This document shows, piece by piece, positions 18,610-27,462 of a DNA stretch of 64,000 nucleotides (the stretch's first letter is position 1; every line of letters starts with the position of its first letter). Made by a program: the position numbers and the translations under genes. The DNA is from Actinocorallia herbida (GTDB lineage: Bacteria; Actinomycetota; Actinomycetes; Streptosporangiales; Streptosporangiaceae), in contig NZ_RJKE01000001.1 in NCBI RefSeq assembly GCF_003751225.1, positions 4,650,001 through 4,714,000 of the forward strand. The letters are read 5' to 3'. Below the pieces are notes generated by a model, which was not told the DNA's origin, made no database searches, and saw only the letters and a program-made list of their open reading frames with translations.

Positions 18610-19419
18610 ATGACGGGTGCGACGGACGCGGCGGTGACGCCGGATCTGGTGGAGGCCGCCGTGCGGGCCGCGGAGCGGCTGGGCAAGGACGTGGCCGACG
18701 TGCCGGTCGTGGCGATCGCAAGGGAGGCCGGGATCTCGCGGAGCACGCTGCTGCGCCGTCTCGGCGGCACCCGGCACGCGCTGGACGACGCGGTGCGCGC
18801 GACGGGCGTCGATCCCGGAGGGCAGAGCCCGGTCCGGGAGAGGGCGATCGAGGCGGGCGCGGTCCTGATCAGCGGACAGGGCCTGGCCGGTCTCACACTG
18901 GAAGCGGTCGCGGCCGTGGCGCAGTGCTCGGTGCACAGCCTGTACGTGACCTTCGGCGGACGCGACGAACTGCTGCACGCGATCTTCGACCGGTACAGCC
19001 CCGCACTCGACCTGGAAGAGGCGATCGCCGAAGCCGACGGCGACCTCGCCCGCGCCGTCCACGGCTTCTACCGCGTCCTGGCCGCCACCTTCACGCGCGA
19101 GCCCCGGATCGTGCCCGCCATCATCGCCCAGTCCCTCGCCCTCCAGACCGACGAAGGCATAGTGGAGATGGCCCGCTACCTCGGCCCACGGCTCTTCGGC
19201 GGCCTGGACGGGTGGCTGAGAGGCGAGGTCGACGCGGGTCGCCTCCGCGACTTCCCCACCTCGCTGCTCATCCATCAGATGACCGGGCCGCTCCTGCACT
19301 ACTTCCTGTTCCGGCCCGTCGGCGAGCACATCCCCGGGCTGCGACTGGCCGACCTCGACCAGGCGTGCACGGTCTTCGCCGAGTCCTTCCTTCGCTCGTT
19401 CGCCCTGCCCGGCGACTGA
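18610..19419 (+). CDS. TetR-family regulator with two HTH domains (copy 1)
   Basis: A 269-aa regulator with two consecutive DNA-binding-like helices. The first is at residues ~15-55 (VADVPVVAIAREAGISRSTLLRR). The second is a full TetR_N-type motif at ~85-125 (LTLEAVAAVAQCSVHSLYVTFG). A TetR ligand-binding C-terminus follows. The linker between the two HTHs (RALDDAV-ATGVDPGGQ-PVRERA) is nearly identical in two other genes of this window, at 25162 and 25616. I chose ATG 18610, with GAGCGAGG in front; ATG 18592 has no ribosome site. The membrane protein gene 61 nt downstream is the likely target. Confidence 0.85.
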   Translation: MTGATDAAVTPDLVEAAVRAAERLGKDVADVPVVAIAREAGISRSTLLRRLGGTRHALDDAVRATGVDPGGQSPVRERAIEAGAVLISGQGLAGLTLEAVAAVAQCSVHSLYVTFGGRDELLHAIFDRYSPALDLEEAIAEADGDLARAVHGFYRVLAATFTREPRIVPAIIAQSLALQTDEGIVEMARYLGPRLFGGLDGWLRGEVDAGRLRDFPTSLLIHQMTGPLLHYFLFRPVGEHIPGLRLADLDQACTVFAESFLRSFALPGD

Positions 19420-19480
19420 CCTGCGGCCCTTGCCGAGCGCAGCGCCTCCCTTCGAGACTCCCGACCCCTAAGGAACTCCG

Positions 19481-20509
19481 ATGGCTTCACACGCCCGCAC
19501 CCCGGCCCCCGACGCACCCACGCCGTGGTCGCGCGCCGCCGCCGTCGTCGCGCTGCTCACCGCGGCCGTCAGCCTTGTCCTCACCGCCTTCGCCTGGCCC
19601 GCCGCCACGTCCTCCCTGCACGACCTGCCCATCGGCGTCGCGGGAACGGGACCCTCCGCCGAACGCGTCATCACCGCGCTTGAGGAAGGGCAGCCCGGCG
19701 CGTTCTCCATCACCCGCCTGACCGACACCCGGGCCGCCCGCGACGCCGTCCAGAACCGCGACGTCTACGGCGCCATCGACCTCACCACGCTCCGGCCCGA
19801 AGTGATCATCGGCACCGCCGGAAGCCCGATGGCCGCCCAGACCCTCCAGACACTCGCCCAGAACCTCACCCAGGCCAAGGGCACCGCGACACCGGCCACC
19901 GTGACCGTCCACGACCTCGCGCCCCTGTCCGCCGACGACCCGCGCGGCGCGGGCCTGGCCGCCGCCGGGCTCCCCCTGGTCATGGGCGGAATGCTCGGCG
20001 CGGTCCTGCTCGGCCGCATGGTCGAGGGCACCGGACGGCAGGTGACGGCCATGCTGGCCTACGCCGTCACCGGCGGACTCGCCCTGACCGCGATCCTCCA
20101 GTTCGGCTTCGGCTCCCTGGGCGGCGCCTACCTCGCCAACAGCGGCGTCGTCGCACTGGCCATCTCCGCCATCGCCCTCACCCTCATGGGCCTGCAGGCC
20201 CTCCTCGGCGGAGCCGGGCTCGGGCTCGGCGCCGCCCTGATGATGCTCATCGGCAACCCGCTGTCCGGCACCTCCAGCGCCCCGGAGATGCTGCCCGGCT
20301 GGACCGGCGAACTCGGCCGGCTCCTGCCCCCCGGCGCCGCGGGCACCCTCCTGCGCTCCACCGCCTTCTACGACGGCGGCGGCGCCACCGGCCCCCTCAT
20401 CGTCATGCTCACCTGGCTCGCCATCGGGGCCGCCCTCCTCTCCGCCGCCGTCCTCAAGCCCCTGCTTCGGTCCCGCCGCCGACTCGAGGAAATCGAACTC
20501 CTCGCCTGA
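19481..20509 (+). CDS. YhgE/ABC-2-like integral membrane protein
   Basis: A 342-aa membrane protein. It has one N-terminal membrane segment (VVALLTAAVSLVLTAFAWPA), then a ~130-residue extracytoplasmic part (IGVAGTGPSAERVITALEEG), then about five membrane helices (e.g. LVMGGMLGAVLLGRM, LGAALMMLIGNPLSGTSSAP). This layout fits YhgE/Pip or ABC-2 permease relatives. No ATPase is adjacent, so whether it transports something is unclear. It directly follows the TetR gene on the same strand, suggesting co-regulation. The 3' end runs into a region of gene remnants. Confidence 0.72.
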   Translation: MASHARTPAPDAPTPWSRAAAVVALLTAAVSLVLTAFAWPAATSSLHDLPIGVAGTGPSAERVITALEEGQPGAFSITRLTDTRAARDAVQNRDVYGAIDLTTLRPEVIIGTAGSPMAAQTLQTLAQNLTQAKGTATPATVTVHDLAPLSADDPRGAGLAAAGLPLVMGGMLGAVLLGRMVEGTGRQVTAMLAYAVTGGLALTAILQFGFGSLGGAYLANSGVVALAISAIALTLMGLQALLGGAGLGLGAALMMLIGNPLSGTSSAPEMLPGWTGELGRLLPPGAAGTLLRSTAFYDGGGATGPLIVMLTWLAIGAALLSAAVLKPLLRSRRRLEEIELLA

Positions 20510-20519
20510 CCCGACCTGC

Positions 20520-20712
20520 ACGAGGCGGGAACCGACCGTCCACGGCTCCCGCCCCGAACGGCACCCGGTCGTCCTGACGCGGGTCGGGCAGGGGGCCGGT
20601 GAAGTAGTGCTGGAGCACCGGGCCGACGGCGTCGGCCAGGGTCTCGGCGCTGCTGGCGGCCAGGATCGGGATGCCGATGACGTAGGCGCAGATCGCCACG
20701 AACGTCACCGTC
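20520..20712 (-). pseudogene. possible C-terminal remnant of a TetR-type regulator
   Basis: The minus strand reads a protein-like segment, FVAICAYVIGIPILAASSAE then TLADAVGPVLQHYFTGP, which resembles the C-terminal end of a TetR-type regulator. No start or HTH remains: the reading frame loses similarity exactly where the plus-strand MFS remnant begins. It lies back to back with that remnant, as a divergent regulator/efflux pair would. Assignment to TetR rests on pattern only. Confidence 0.3.
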
Positions 20713-21180
20713 CCGCGCCTAGGGCCGCGCGCCGCCGTCCCCGTGGGCATGCTGGTAGCGGCCGACGGCCTGGTCTGGCTCACCGGCATCGGCCTCGACA
20801 CCTCCTACGCGACCCACGTCCTGCCCCCTCTCATCGTCATCGGCCTGGGCCTGGGTCACGTCATGCCGCCCGCGGTCGGCACCGCCTCCGCCGACGTCGC
20901 CGCCGCCGACGCGGGCGCCGCCTCCGCCACCGTCAACACCATGCAGCAGGTCGGCGGCTCCATCGGCACCGCCCTCCTCAACACCCTCGCCACCAGCGCC
21001 GCCACCGCCTACGTGGCAAGCCACGCCCCGAGCCCGCAGACCCTCGCCGAAGCCCGGCTCCAGAGCTTCACCACCGCCTTCTGGTGGTCCGCGGCCATCT
21101 TCGCCACCGGCGCCCTCCTCTACCGCCCCCGAGGCACCGGCCCCCGGCCCGCCCCGCACAAGACCCCCGCCCACCTCTGA
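20709..21180 (+). pseudogene. C-terminal fragment of a DHA2-type MFS efflux pump
   Basis: The frame reads R-L-G-P-R-A-A-V-P-V-G-M-L-V-A-A at its left end, which matches the internal cytoplasmic loop and following helix of 14-TM drug pumps. It continues through LGLGHVMPPAVGTASADV and GAASATVNTMQQVGGSIGTA, typical of the last third of EmrB/QacA-like pumps, to a normal stop. About 300 N-terminal residues are missing. ATG 20743 is internal and has no ribosome site. A strong terminator follows. This is a decayed gene, probably non-functional. Confidence 0.75.
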
Positions 21181-21198
21181 CCGCACGATTTCACCCTC

Positions 21199-21239
21199 CG
21201 AGCCCGGTTCCGGCACTCCCCGCGCCGGAACCGGGCTCG
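21199..21239 (+). terminator. terminator after the MFS remnant
   Basis: A perfect 16-bp stem (21199-21214 with 21224-21239, core GAGCCCGGTTCCGGC) and 9-nt loop, starting 19 nt after the stop codon. It survived although the gene is decayed. It could also stop readthrough from the convergent alcohol dehydrogenase gene. Confidence 0.8.
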
Positions 21240-21414
21240 TCCGGTATCGCGGCGCTCCAGGTCGACGCCGCGACGACGGACCCCACCACCGGCCGCTGTT
21301 CGAGCATCGCCTCCCGCTCCTTGAGCGTCGTGGCCGGTGACGACGATGCCGAGGTCGGCGGCGTGGGCCTCGGCGGCGGTCTCGAGGTTCATCGGACGGG
21401 CGGCGCGGTGCGGG

Positions 21415-22365
21415 TCACCGGCCTCGGTCGTCGAAATGGGCGACGAGGCGGCCGTGGGCTTGGCCTCGGATGAGGCGGTCGAAGCCGGCGGGGATCTCGG
21501 TGAAGGGGACAGGAGTGACCTCGGCGGAGATGGTGCCGTCGGCGATCATGGCGAGGACGCCGGCGACGTCGGCGTTGGAGCCGGTGACCGAGCCGAGGAG
21601 CTGAACCTCCTTGAGGACGAGATTCTGGACGGAGATGGTCGCGGTCTCACGGGCCAGGCCGACCTGGACGACGCGGCCTTTGCGGCGGACGGCGTCGATG
21701 GCGCCGGCGGTGGTGGTGCCGAATCCGGCGAAGTCGATGATGACCTCGAGGTCGTCGTCGGCGAGTTCGGCGACGTCCTTGACGATCTTGCGGACGCCGA
21801 TCGCGCGGGCGCGGTCGTGGACGTCCTCGTTGATCTCCGCGGCGTGGACCTCCGCTCCCGCGGAGACCGCGATCGCCGCGCCGAGCATGCCGAGACCGCC
21901 GAGACCGATCAGGCCGACCCGGGTGCCCCCGGTGACCCGGCCGATGGTGCGGACGGCGTGATAGGAGGTGCGCCCGGCGTCGGTGGCGGTCGCGGCCTGG
22001 TCGAAGTCGACGCCATCGGGGATCCGGACGAGTTCGCGTGCGCGAGCGAGGACCTTCTCGGCGAATCCGCCGTCGATGAGGGTGCCGGGGCCGTCCACGT
22101 CGGCGTTGATCGCGACGCGGTCGCCGACCCGGAAGCCGGTGACGCCCGCGCCGAGTTCGGCGACGACCCCTGCTGTCTCGTGGCCGAGCACGATCGGCAG
22201 CGGACCGAGCAGGCTCGCAAGGGTGCCGTCCATGTAGCCGATGTCGCTGTGGCACAGCCCGGCCGCCCTCGTCCGGATGACGACCTCGCCCGGTCCTGGC
22301 ACCGGATCGGGGATCTCCTCCAGCGTCAGCGGCTTGCCGACCTCGTGGAAGTACCAGGCTTTCAT
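21415..22365 (-). CDS. zinc-type alcohol dehydrogenase (MDR family), short form
   Basis: A 316-aa medium-chain dehydrogenase. The catalytic-zinc region GLCHSDIGYM and GHETAGVVAELGAG is at residues ~35-75. The Rossmann nucleotide site GLIGLGGLGMLGAA is near 150. Unlike classical members of ~345 aa, it lacks the four-cysteine structural-zinc lobe after the GHE motif: the sequence goes straight from GDRVAINADVDG to GGFAEKV. It probably oxidises a primary or secondary alcohol with NAD(P). No clear operon; the ABC permease gene ends 117 nt upstream on the same strand. Confidence 0.85.
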   Translation of the reverse strand: MKAWYFHEVGKPLTLEEIPDPVPGPGEVVIRTRAAGLCHSDIGYMDGTLASLLGPLPIVLGHETAGVVAELGAGVTGFRVGDRVAINADVDGPGTLIDGGFAEKVLARARELVRIPDGVDFDQAATATDAGRTSYHAVRTIGRVTGGTRVGLIGLGGLGMLGAAIAVSAGAEVHAAEINEDVHDRARAIGVRKIVKDVAELADDDLEVIIDFAGFGTTTAGAIDAVRRKGRVVQVGLARETATISVQNLVLKEVQLLGSVTGSNADVAGVLAMIADGTISAEVTPVPFTEIPAGFDRLIRGQAHGRLVAHFDDRGR

Positions 22366-22481
22366 CTCAAGGGTCCTTTCGTGCCGGGAGACGTCCGCGC
22401 GCCACGCGTCGGGTCACCGGTACCCGCCACGCCGGGGTGTTTACCCAGATCGGAGCCGTGGGGGCCGTCCGGACGGGCGGG

Positions 22482-24068
22482 TCACAGGACGTCGCGGCGA
22501 CGGAATCCGGCGAAGGCGACGGCGGTGAAGGCCACGGCGATCAGAGTGATCCACAGCAGGCCGATCCGGTCTGGGTCGGCCGCGGTGAGGTTGGGGACGT
22601 GGGCCAGGGGGCTGATGCCGAGGATCCAGTCCCAGAGCCGGAACAGGGGGCCGAGGAGGGTGAGGGCGAAGGTGGCGACGATGCCGAGCCAGCCGACGAG
22701 CCGCACCCGGGGGTTCGCGCCGACGGCGGCCAAGGCGAGCGCGACCAGGACCCAGACCGCCGGGACCGTGACCGCGGCCTGGCCGAGGACGTCGACGGCC
22801 GAGATCGCGGGTTCGGTGCGGGTGACGACCAGGCCGAGCACCCCTCCGGCCAGCAGCATGCCGAGCGCGGGCGCGAGGAAGGCCAGGACCGCGTTACTGG
22901 TCAGGTAGGTGGCCCTGCGCAGCGAGCCCGCCAGGAGCGGTTCGACCCGGTAGTCGGTCTCCTCCGCGTACACCCGCATGACGATCTGGACGCCGAAGAC
23001 CGCGGCGATGATCGCGATGATCTGGAGGATCTGGGCGACGAAGCCGAACAGCAGGTCCTCCGGTCCGGCTCCGGCGCTCGCGGCCAGGAAGGCACCGGGA
23101 CCTTCGGCGAACACGTCGCCGACCGGCCCGGCGAGGAACCCGAAGATGGTGCCGAGCCCGGCGAACGCGACGAGCCAGGACAGGATCGGGCCGCGGTTGA
23201 GGCGCAGCGCCAGCCCCCACACGTTCGCCGAACGGCCTCCGCGCGCGGGGCCGCGCCGGGGTGGGATGAGGCCCATGCCGAAGTCGCGGCGCGCGTTCAG
23301 CGCGAACGCGAAGGCGATCAGGACCACGGCGAGGACGAGGGCGGGCAGCAGCGCCCAGAACTCGTTGCCCGCGGCGGCCTTCACCTGGCCGAGCCAGCCG
23401 AGCGGGGTCAGCCAGGCCGTCCACTCCGGCGCCTGGGCGGCGTCGATGTAGCCGCGCGCGATGAACGCGATCCCCAGGACCGCGACGGCGAGGGTGTTCG
23501 CGGTCCGGGCGTCCGACCCGATCTGGGCGGCGACGGCGGCGACCCCGGTGAACATGAGCCCGGAGGCGGTGAAGGTCGATGACAGCGCCAGGGAGTCGAC
23601 GGCCCCGCCGCCGAAGGCCAGCGTGACCAGCCACGACACGGCCCCGAGCGCCAGCGAGGCGACCGTGCCGAGGGCGACGGCGGTGGCCAGGCGGGTGTGG
23701 CGGCCCATGACTCCGGAGGCCAGCAGCTCGGCCTGCCCCGAGTCCTCGTCCGCGCGGCTGTTGCGCACGACGATGAAGACGGCCATGAGCGCGGCGAAGA
23801 AGGTGCCGAGCGCACCGGCACGCCAGGCGTTGAACCCGTCGGCGGTCATCAGGTCGCGGGCTTGGCCGAAGACGAGGCTGAGGGCGGGGTTGGTGCCGAG
23901 TGTCGCGGCGAGGTGCCGGCGGCTCTCCTGGTCCGGGAAGACCCAGGCGTAGGCCAGCACCGAGGACGCGGAAAGCGCGGTGATCAGCACGATCCAGGGC
24001 GCGATGTTGCGCCCGTCCTGGCGGACGGTGACCTTCAGCAGCGGCCGGACTCCGGTGACGGCGCTCAT
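22482..24068 (-). CDS. ABC-2 exporter permease (tetronasin/antibiotic-type)
   Basis: A 528-aa membrane protein with about twelve hydrophobic segments in two similar halves (e.g. APWIVLITALSASSVLAYAW; ILSWLVAFAGLGTIFGFLAG). It belongs to the large two-domain exporter permeases found with drug-resistance ATPases in actinomycetes. The ATG at 24068 overlaps the stop of the ATPase gene as ATGA, so the pair is coupled. The two genes should form one exporter. The nearest regulator is the divergent TetR-like gene at 25162. Confidence 0.85.
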   Translation of the reverse strand: MSAVTGVRPLLKVTVRQDGRNIAPWIVLITALSASSVLAYAWVFPDQESRRHLAATLGTNPALSLVFGQARDLMTADGFNAWRAGALGTFFAALMAVFIVVRNSRADEDSGQAELLASGVMGRHTRLATAVALGTVASLALGAVSWLVTLAFGGGAVDSLALSSTFTASGLMFTGVAAVAAQIGSDARTANTLAVAVLGIAFIARGYIDAAQAPEWTAWLTPLGWLGQVKAAAGNEFWALLPALVLAVVLIAFAFALNARRDFGMGLIPPRRGPARGGRSANVWGLALRLNRGPILSWLVAFAGLGTIFGFLAGPVGDVFAEGPGAFLAASAGAGPEDLLFGFVAQILQIIAIIAAVFGVQIVMRVYAEETDYRVEPLLAGSLRRATYLTSNAVLAFLAPALGMLLAGGVLGLVVTRTEPAISAVDVLGQAAVTVPAVWVLVALALAAVGANPRVRLVGWLGIVATFALTLLGPLFRLWDWILGISPLAHVPNLTAADPDRIGLLWITLIAVAFTAVAFAGFRRRDVL

Positions 24069-25021
24069 GCCCCGCCGCCTTCGGTCTCGCCGTAGTGGCG
24101 CAGGAACAGGTCTTCCAGCGAAGGCGGCGCCACGGTCAGTGCGCTCATCCGGTGCCGGCTCAGCTCGGCCATCGCCGCGTTGATCTGCGCCGGGTCGACG
24201 GTGGCGGTGAACCTGCCGCCTTCGAGGCGGGCGTCCTGCACGGACCGGAGTTCCGCGACGTCGGCGGGCGGGTCGCCGAGCACGGCGTGGATGGTGGTGC
24301 GGGTGCCCTTGCGGAGCTGGTCGAGGGTGCCGGTCTCGACGACCTTCCCGGCCCTGATGATGCTGATCCGGTCGGCCAGCGCCTCGGCCTCGGACAGGAT
24401 GTGGCTCGACAGCAGGACGCTGCGGCCGCGCTCCTTCTCCTTGGTGATCTCCTCCTGGAACACCGCCTCCATCAGCGGGTCGAGGCCGGAGGTCGGCTCG
24501 TCCAGGATCAGCAGTTCGACGTCCGAGGCCAGCGCGGCCACGAGCGCGACCTTCTGCCGGTTGCCCTTGGAGTACTGGCGGCCCCGCTTGGTCGGGTCGA
24601 GCTCGAACCGCTCCAGCAGGTCGCGGCGCCGCTCCTCGTCGAGGCCGCCGCGCAGGTTGCCCAGCAGATCGATCGCCTCGCCACCGGTGAGGCCGGGCCA
24701 CAGGGTGACGTCTCCGGGCACATAAGCCAGACGACGGTGCAAAGACACGACGTCCTTCCACGGGTCGCCGCCCAACAGCTCCACCCGCCCGGCGTTCGCC
24801 CGCAGCAGCCCGAGCAGGACCCGAATGGTGGTCGACTTGCCCGCCCCGTTCGGGCCCAGGAACCCGTGCACCTCACCCCGCCTGACCGTCAGGTCCAGGC
24901 CGTCCAGCGCCCGGAAGTCCCCATAGGACTTCACCAGGCCCTCCACCTGGATCACCGCCTCACCCGCGTGCTCGCCGTGCCCGTCGCCGGGCGCGCGCTC
25001 TGTGGTCGCCGAAACGCTCAT
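24065..25021 (-). CDS. ABC transporter ATP-binding protein (DrrA-like)
   Basis: A 318-aa ATPase. Walker A is GPNGAGKST (residue ~60), the signature region YSKGNRQKVALV is near 148, and Walker B LLILDEPTSGLDP near 170. A ~80-residue C-terminal domain follows, as in DrrA-type drug and lipid exporters. GAAGGGAC precedes the ATG. It is the first gene of a coupled pair with the permease at 22482-24068. The 140-nt region upstream carries a large dyad and faces a divergent TetR gene, suggesting TetR control of the exporter. Confidence 0.9.
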   Translation of the reverse strand: MSVSATTERAPGDGHGEHAGEAVIQVEGLVKSYGDFRALDGLDLTVRRGEVHGFLGPNGAGKSTTIRVLLGLLRANAGRVELLGGDPWKDVVSLHRRLAYVPGDVTLWPGLTGGEAIDLLGNLRGGLDEERRRDLLERFELDPTKRGRQYSKGNRQKVALVAALASDVELLILDEPTSGLDPLMEAVFQEEITKEKERGRSVLLSSHILSEAEALADRISIIRAGKVVETGTLDQLRKGTRTTIHAVLGDPPADVAELRSVQDARLEGGRFTATVDPAQINAAMAELSRHRMSALTVAPPSLEDLFLRHYGETEGGGA

Positions 25022-25093
25022 GTCCGTCCCTTCCGCAGCGAACGGCGCGGGACGGCTGCCGCCGCCGTACCCGGCCTCACCCGACAGTGTAGA

Positions 25094-25129
25094 GCATGAA
25101 GCATGATTAAATGATAGCTTGAGTCATGC
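25094..25129. promoter_or_regulatory. dyad operator candidate between ABC exporter and TetR gene
   Basis: Outer arms GCATGA (25094-25099) and TCATGC (25124-25129) are inverted, with a nested AAGC ... GCTT pair (25099-25102 and 25117-25120), around an AT-rich centre (ATGATTAAATGATA). It sits in the divergent intergenic region, 70 nt from the ABC ATPase start, and is a natural place for a TetR-type repressor to bind. Confidence 0.55.
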
Positions 25130-25161
25130 GTCATCGATCAGGGTGTACGAAGGGAGGCGCA

Positions 25162-25563
25162 GTGTCCGACACCGATCCCCGGGTGCCCGCCGAAATGGTG
25201 GCGGCCGCCCTGGCCGCCGCCCGCCGCCTGCGCAAGGACGTCGCCGACGTGCCCACCCGCGAGATCGCCAAAGAAGCGGGCATCTCCCGCAGCACGCTGG
25301 TGCGCCGGATCGGCGGCGGACGCCGGGCGCTGGACGACGCGGTGAGCGCCACGGGGGTGGATCCGGGCGGGCAGTGGCCGGTCCGGGAACGGGCGCTCGA
25401 GGCCGGGGCCCGTCTGATCAGCGCCGGCCGCCGGTACACCCTCACCCGGCCCCGCCGCCGCGGCCCCGACGCCTGGGCGGACCTCCCCGACCCCGTCTCG
25501 GTCATGATGCGGCTGCTCGGCGTCACCGACTTCATGGAGTTCGACGCCACGCCGCAGAAGTGA
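25162..25563 (+). pseudogene. truncated double-HTH TetR regulator (copy 2)
   Basis: The GTG start has an excellent ribosome site (AAGGGAGG). The first 95 codons closely match the first HTH and linker of the intact copies at 18610 and 25616 (VADVPTREIAKEAGISRSTL; ATGVDPGGQWPVRERA). At LISAG, where the paralogues continue into the second HTH, the sequence changes to unrelated residues and ends at codon 133. The second HTH and the ligand-binding domain are missing. The reading frame is open, so a short DNA-binding peptide could still be made, and it could still bind the neighbouring operator. Likely a deletion product. Confidence 0.7.
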
Positions 25564-25615
25564 ACGTCCGCCTACCGGCCGTCGGCCAAGATCCCGCACG
25601 GCACAATGGACCGTT

Positions 25616-26443
25616 GTGAGCAGCCGTGCAGCGTCCGAGCCGAGTCCCATGGTGCCCGCCGAGGTGGTGGCCGCCGCGGTGCGTGCCGCGCGGAGCCTGG
25701 GCAAGGACGTCGCGGACGTGCCGACCCGCGTGATCGCGCAGGAGGCGGGAATCTCCCGCAGCACCCTGCTGCGGCGGATCGGCGGCGCACGCCGGGCGCT
25801 GGACGACGCGGTCCGCGCCACCGGGATCGACCCGGGCGGGCAGCGGCCGGTACGAGAGCGCGCCGTCGAGGCCGGGGCCCGTCTGATCAGCGCCGACGGC
25901 CTCGCGGACATGACCCTGGAAGCGGTCGCCGCCCGTGCCGAATGCTCCGTGCACAGCCTCTACGCCGTGTTCGGCGGCCGGGACGAACTCCTCCAGGCGA
26001 TCTTCGAACAGTACAGCCCGATCCTCGACGCCGAGGCCATCTTCAATGGCCCCCACGAGGACCTGCCCGACACCGTCCGCAAGGTCTACCGCATGCTCGC
26101 CGACGCGCTCAGCCGCGAACCACGCGTGATGCCCGCCATGTTCGCCGAAGCCTTCGCCCGCCCCACGGCCCCGGCCCTGAACTCCCTGGCCCGGCACTTC
26201 ATCCCCCGCCTGCTGGCCGCCGTCGGCGGCTGGCTCGCCGAGGAGGTCGCCGCCGGCCGGCTCCGCCCGATGCCCGTTCCCGTCCTCGTCCAGCAACTGG
26301 TCGGCCCCCTGTTCATGCACTTCCTCACCCGACCCACCCTCAGCGCCGTCCCCGGAATCGACCTCCCCGACCCCGACCAGGTCTGCGAGCACTTCGCCGA
26401 AGCCTTCCTCCGCGCCGCCGCCCTCCCGCCCGCCGGGCACTGA
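25616..26443 (+). CDS. TetR-family regulator with two HTH domains (copy 3)
   Basis: A 275-aa regulator, intact counterpart of the truncated gene 52 nt upstream. The first HTH is at residues ~20-60 (VADVPTRVIAQEAGISRSTL), the linker RALDDAVRATGIDPGGQ, and the second, canonical TetR HTH at ~95-130 (MTLEAVAARAECSVHSLYAV). A ~140-residue regulatory domain ends in a typical dimerisation helix. The GTG start has only a weak ribosome site. It lies downstream of copy 2 and may control the divergent ABC exporter, since copy 2 is truncated. Confidence 0.85.
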   Translation: MSSRAASEPSPMVPAEVVAAAVRAARSLGKDVADVPTRVIAQEAGISRSTLLRRIGGARRALDDAVRATGIDPGGQRPVRERAVEAGARLISADGLADMTLEAVAARAECSVHSLYAVFGGRDELLQAIFEQYSPILDAEAIFNGPHEDLPDTVRKVYRMLADALSREPRVMPAMFAEAFARPTAPALNSLARHFIPRLLAAVGGWLAEEVAAGRLRPMPVPVLVQQLVGPLFMHFLTRPTLSAVPGIDLPDPDQVCEHFAEAFLRAAALPPAGH

Positions 26444-26564
26444 CGCCCCGGGCTCCCTGCTCACCCCCGTGACGGGATCGGGCAAGGGGACTGTTTCGGG
26501 CACACCCGCCGGGGACGGACGCGGCTTCGCCCGCCCCCGGCGGCGAGGACGACGCCCCCGGGTG

Positions 26565-27347
26565 TCAGCGGCCACGGTATTCGGGCGGGGTTCCGGTGAG
26601 GAAGGATTCGAGGCTGACGCGGAGGTCGTCGCTGGTGAAGAGTTTCTGGGCCTCGGGGGTGAGGGCGGACTCGGCGGCGGACTCGCCTTCGCGGAGGGCC
26701 AGGCGGGCGCTGCGCAGGGTGGCCTGGACGCCGAGGGGGGCCTGGCGGGCGACGCTCTCGGCGATGGCGACCGCACGGGCGACGTGGGCGCCTTCGGGGG
26801 TGACCTCCTGGACGAGGCCGATGCGGAGGGCCTCGGCCGCGCCGAACTCCTCGGCGGTGAGCATCCAGCGCATCGCGTTGCCCCAGCCCGACGCGCGCGG
26901 AAAGCGGTAGGTGGCCCCGCCGAAGGGGAACAGGCCCCGGCCGACCTCCAGCTGGGCGAAGGTCGCCCCGGCGTCGGCGACGACGATGTCCGACGCCAGG
27001 AGCAGCTCGATGCCCAACGTCAGGCACTTGCCGTGGACCGCGGCGACCAGCGGCTTCGACAGCTCCCGCCCGCCGATCCGCCAGGGATCGACACCGCCCT
27101 CGGGGTAGAGCGCGCCCCCTTCCTGCATCGCGGGCGCGACGGACAGCAGATCGAGCCCCGCCGTGAACGCCCCGCCCTCCCCGTACAGGACGCCCACCCG
27201 CGCGTCGGGATCGGAGTCCAGCTCGGCGTACGCGTGGGACAGCTCGTGCAGCATCTCGACGTTGAACGCGTTGCGCTTGCGTGGCCGGTTCAGCCCGATG
27301 ACCAGCACCGCGCCCGCACGCCGCACCTTCAGGAACTCGTAGTCCAC
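26565..27347 (-). CDS. crotonase / enoyl-CoA hydratase-isomerase family protein
   Basis: About 260 aa with the crotonase fold. The oxyanion-hole segment AFTAGLDLLSVA and the second segment HGKCLTLGIELLLASDIVVA are present. Both acidic positions used by hydratases are kept: Glu in GIEL and Glu in QLEVGRG. The substrate is an acyl-CoA, but which one cannot be told. I chose GTG 27347 (VDYEFLKV), preceded by GGGAG. In-frame ATGs at 27377 and 27413 would add 10 or 22 residues. An AT-rich segment at 27400-27425 (CAATTATCATT) probably holds the promoter. Confidence 0.85.
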   Translation of the reverse strand: MDYEFLKVRRAGAVLVIGLNRPRKRNAFNVEMLHELSHAYAELDSDPDARVGVLYGEGGAFTAGLDLLSVAPAMQEGGALYPEGGVDPWRIGGRELSKPLVAAVHGKCLTLGIELLLASDIVVADAGATFAQLEVGRGLFPFGGATYRFPRASGWGNAMRWMLTAEEFGAAEALRIGLVQEVTPEGAHVARAVAIAESVARQAPLGVQATLRSARLALREGESAAESALTPEAQKLFTSDDLRVSLESFLTGTPPEYRGR

Positions 27348-27462
27348 GGCCCACTCCCAGGAAGCGAGGCGGCTCATCACCGCCAGCCCGATACGCCGGA
27401 AATGAGAATACAATTATCATTCGCTGCGGAACCAGCCCGGCCTCGCGCCGGGGCGGCCGGAT

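Noticed and set aside
21241..21414. Protein-like minus-strand segment (NLETAAEAHAADLGIVVTGH)
   Set aside because: The readable part is short, changes frame, and matches no family I recognise. It may be a remnant, but there is not enough to call.
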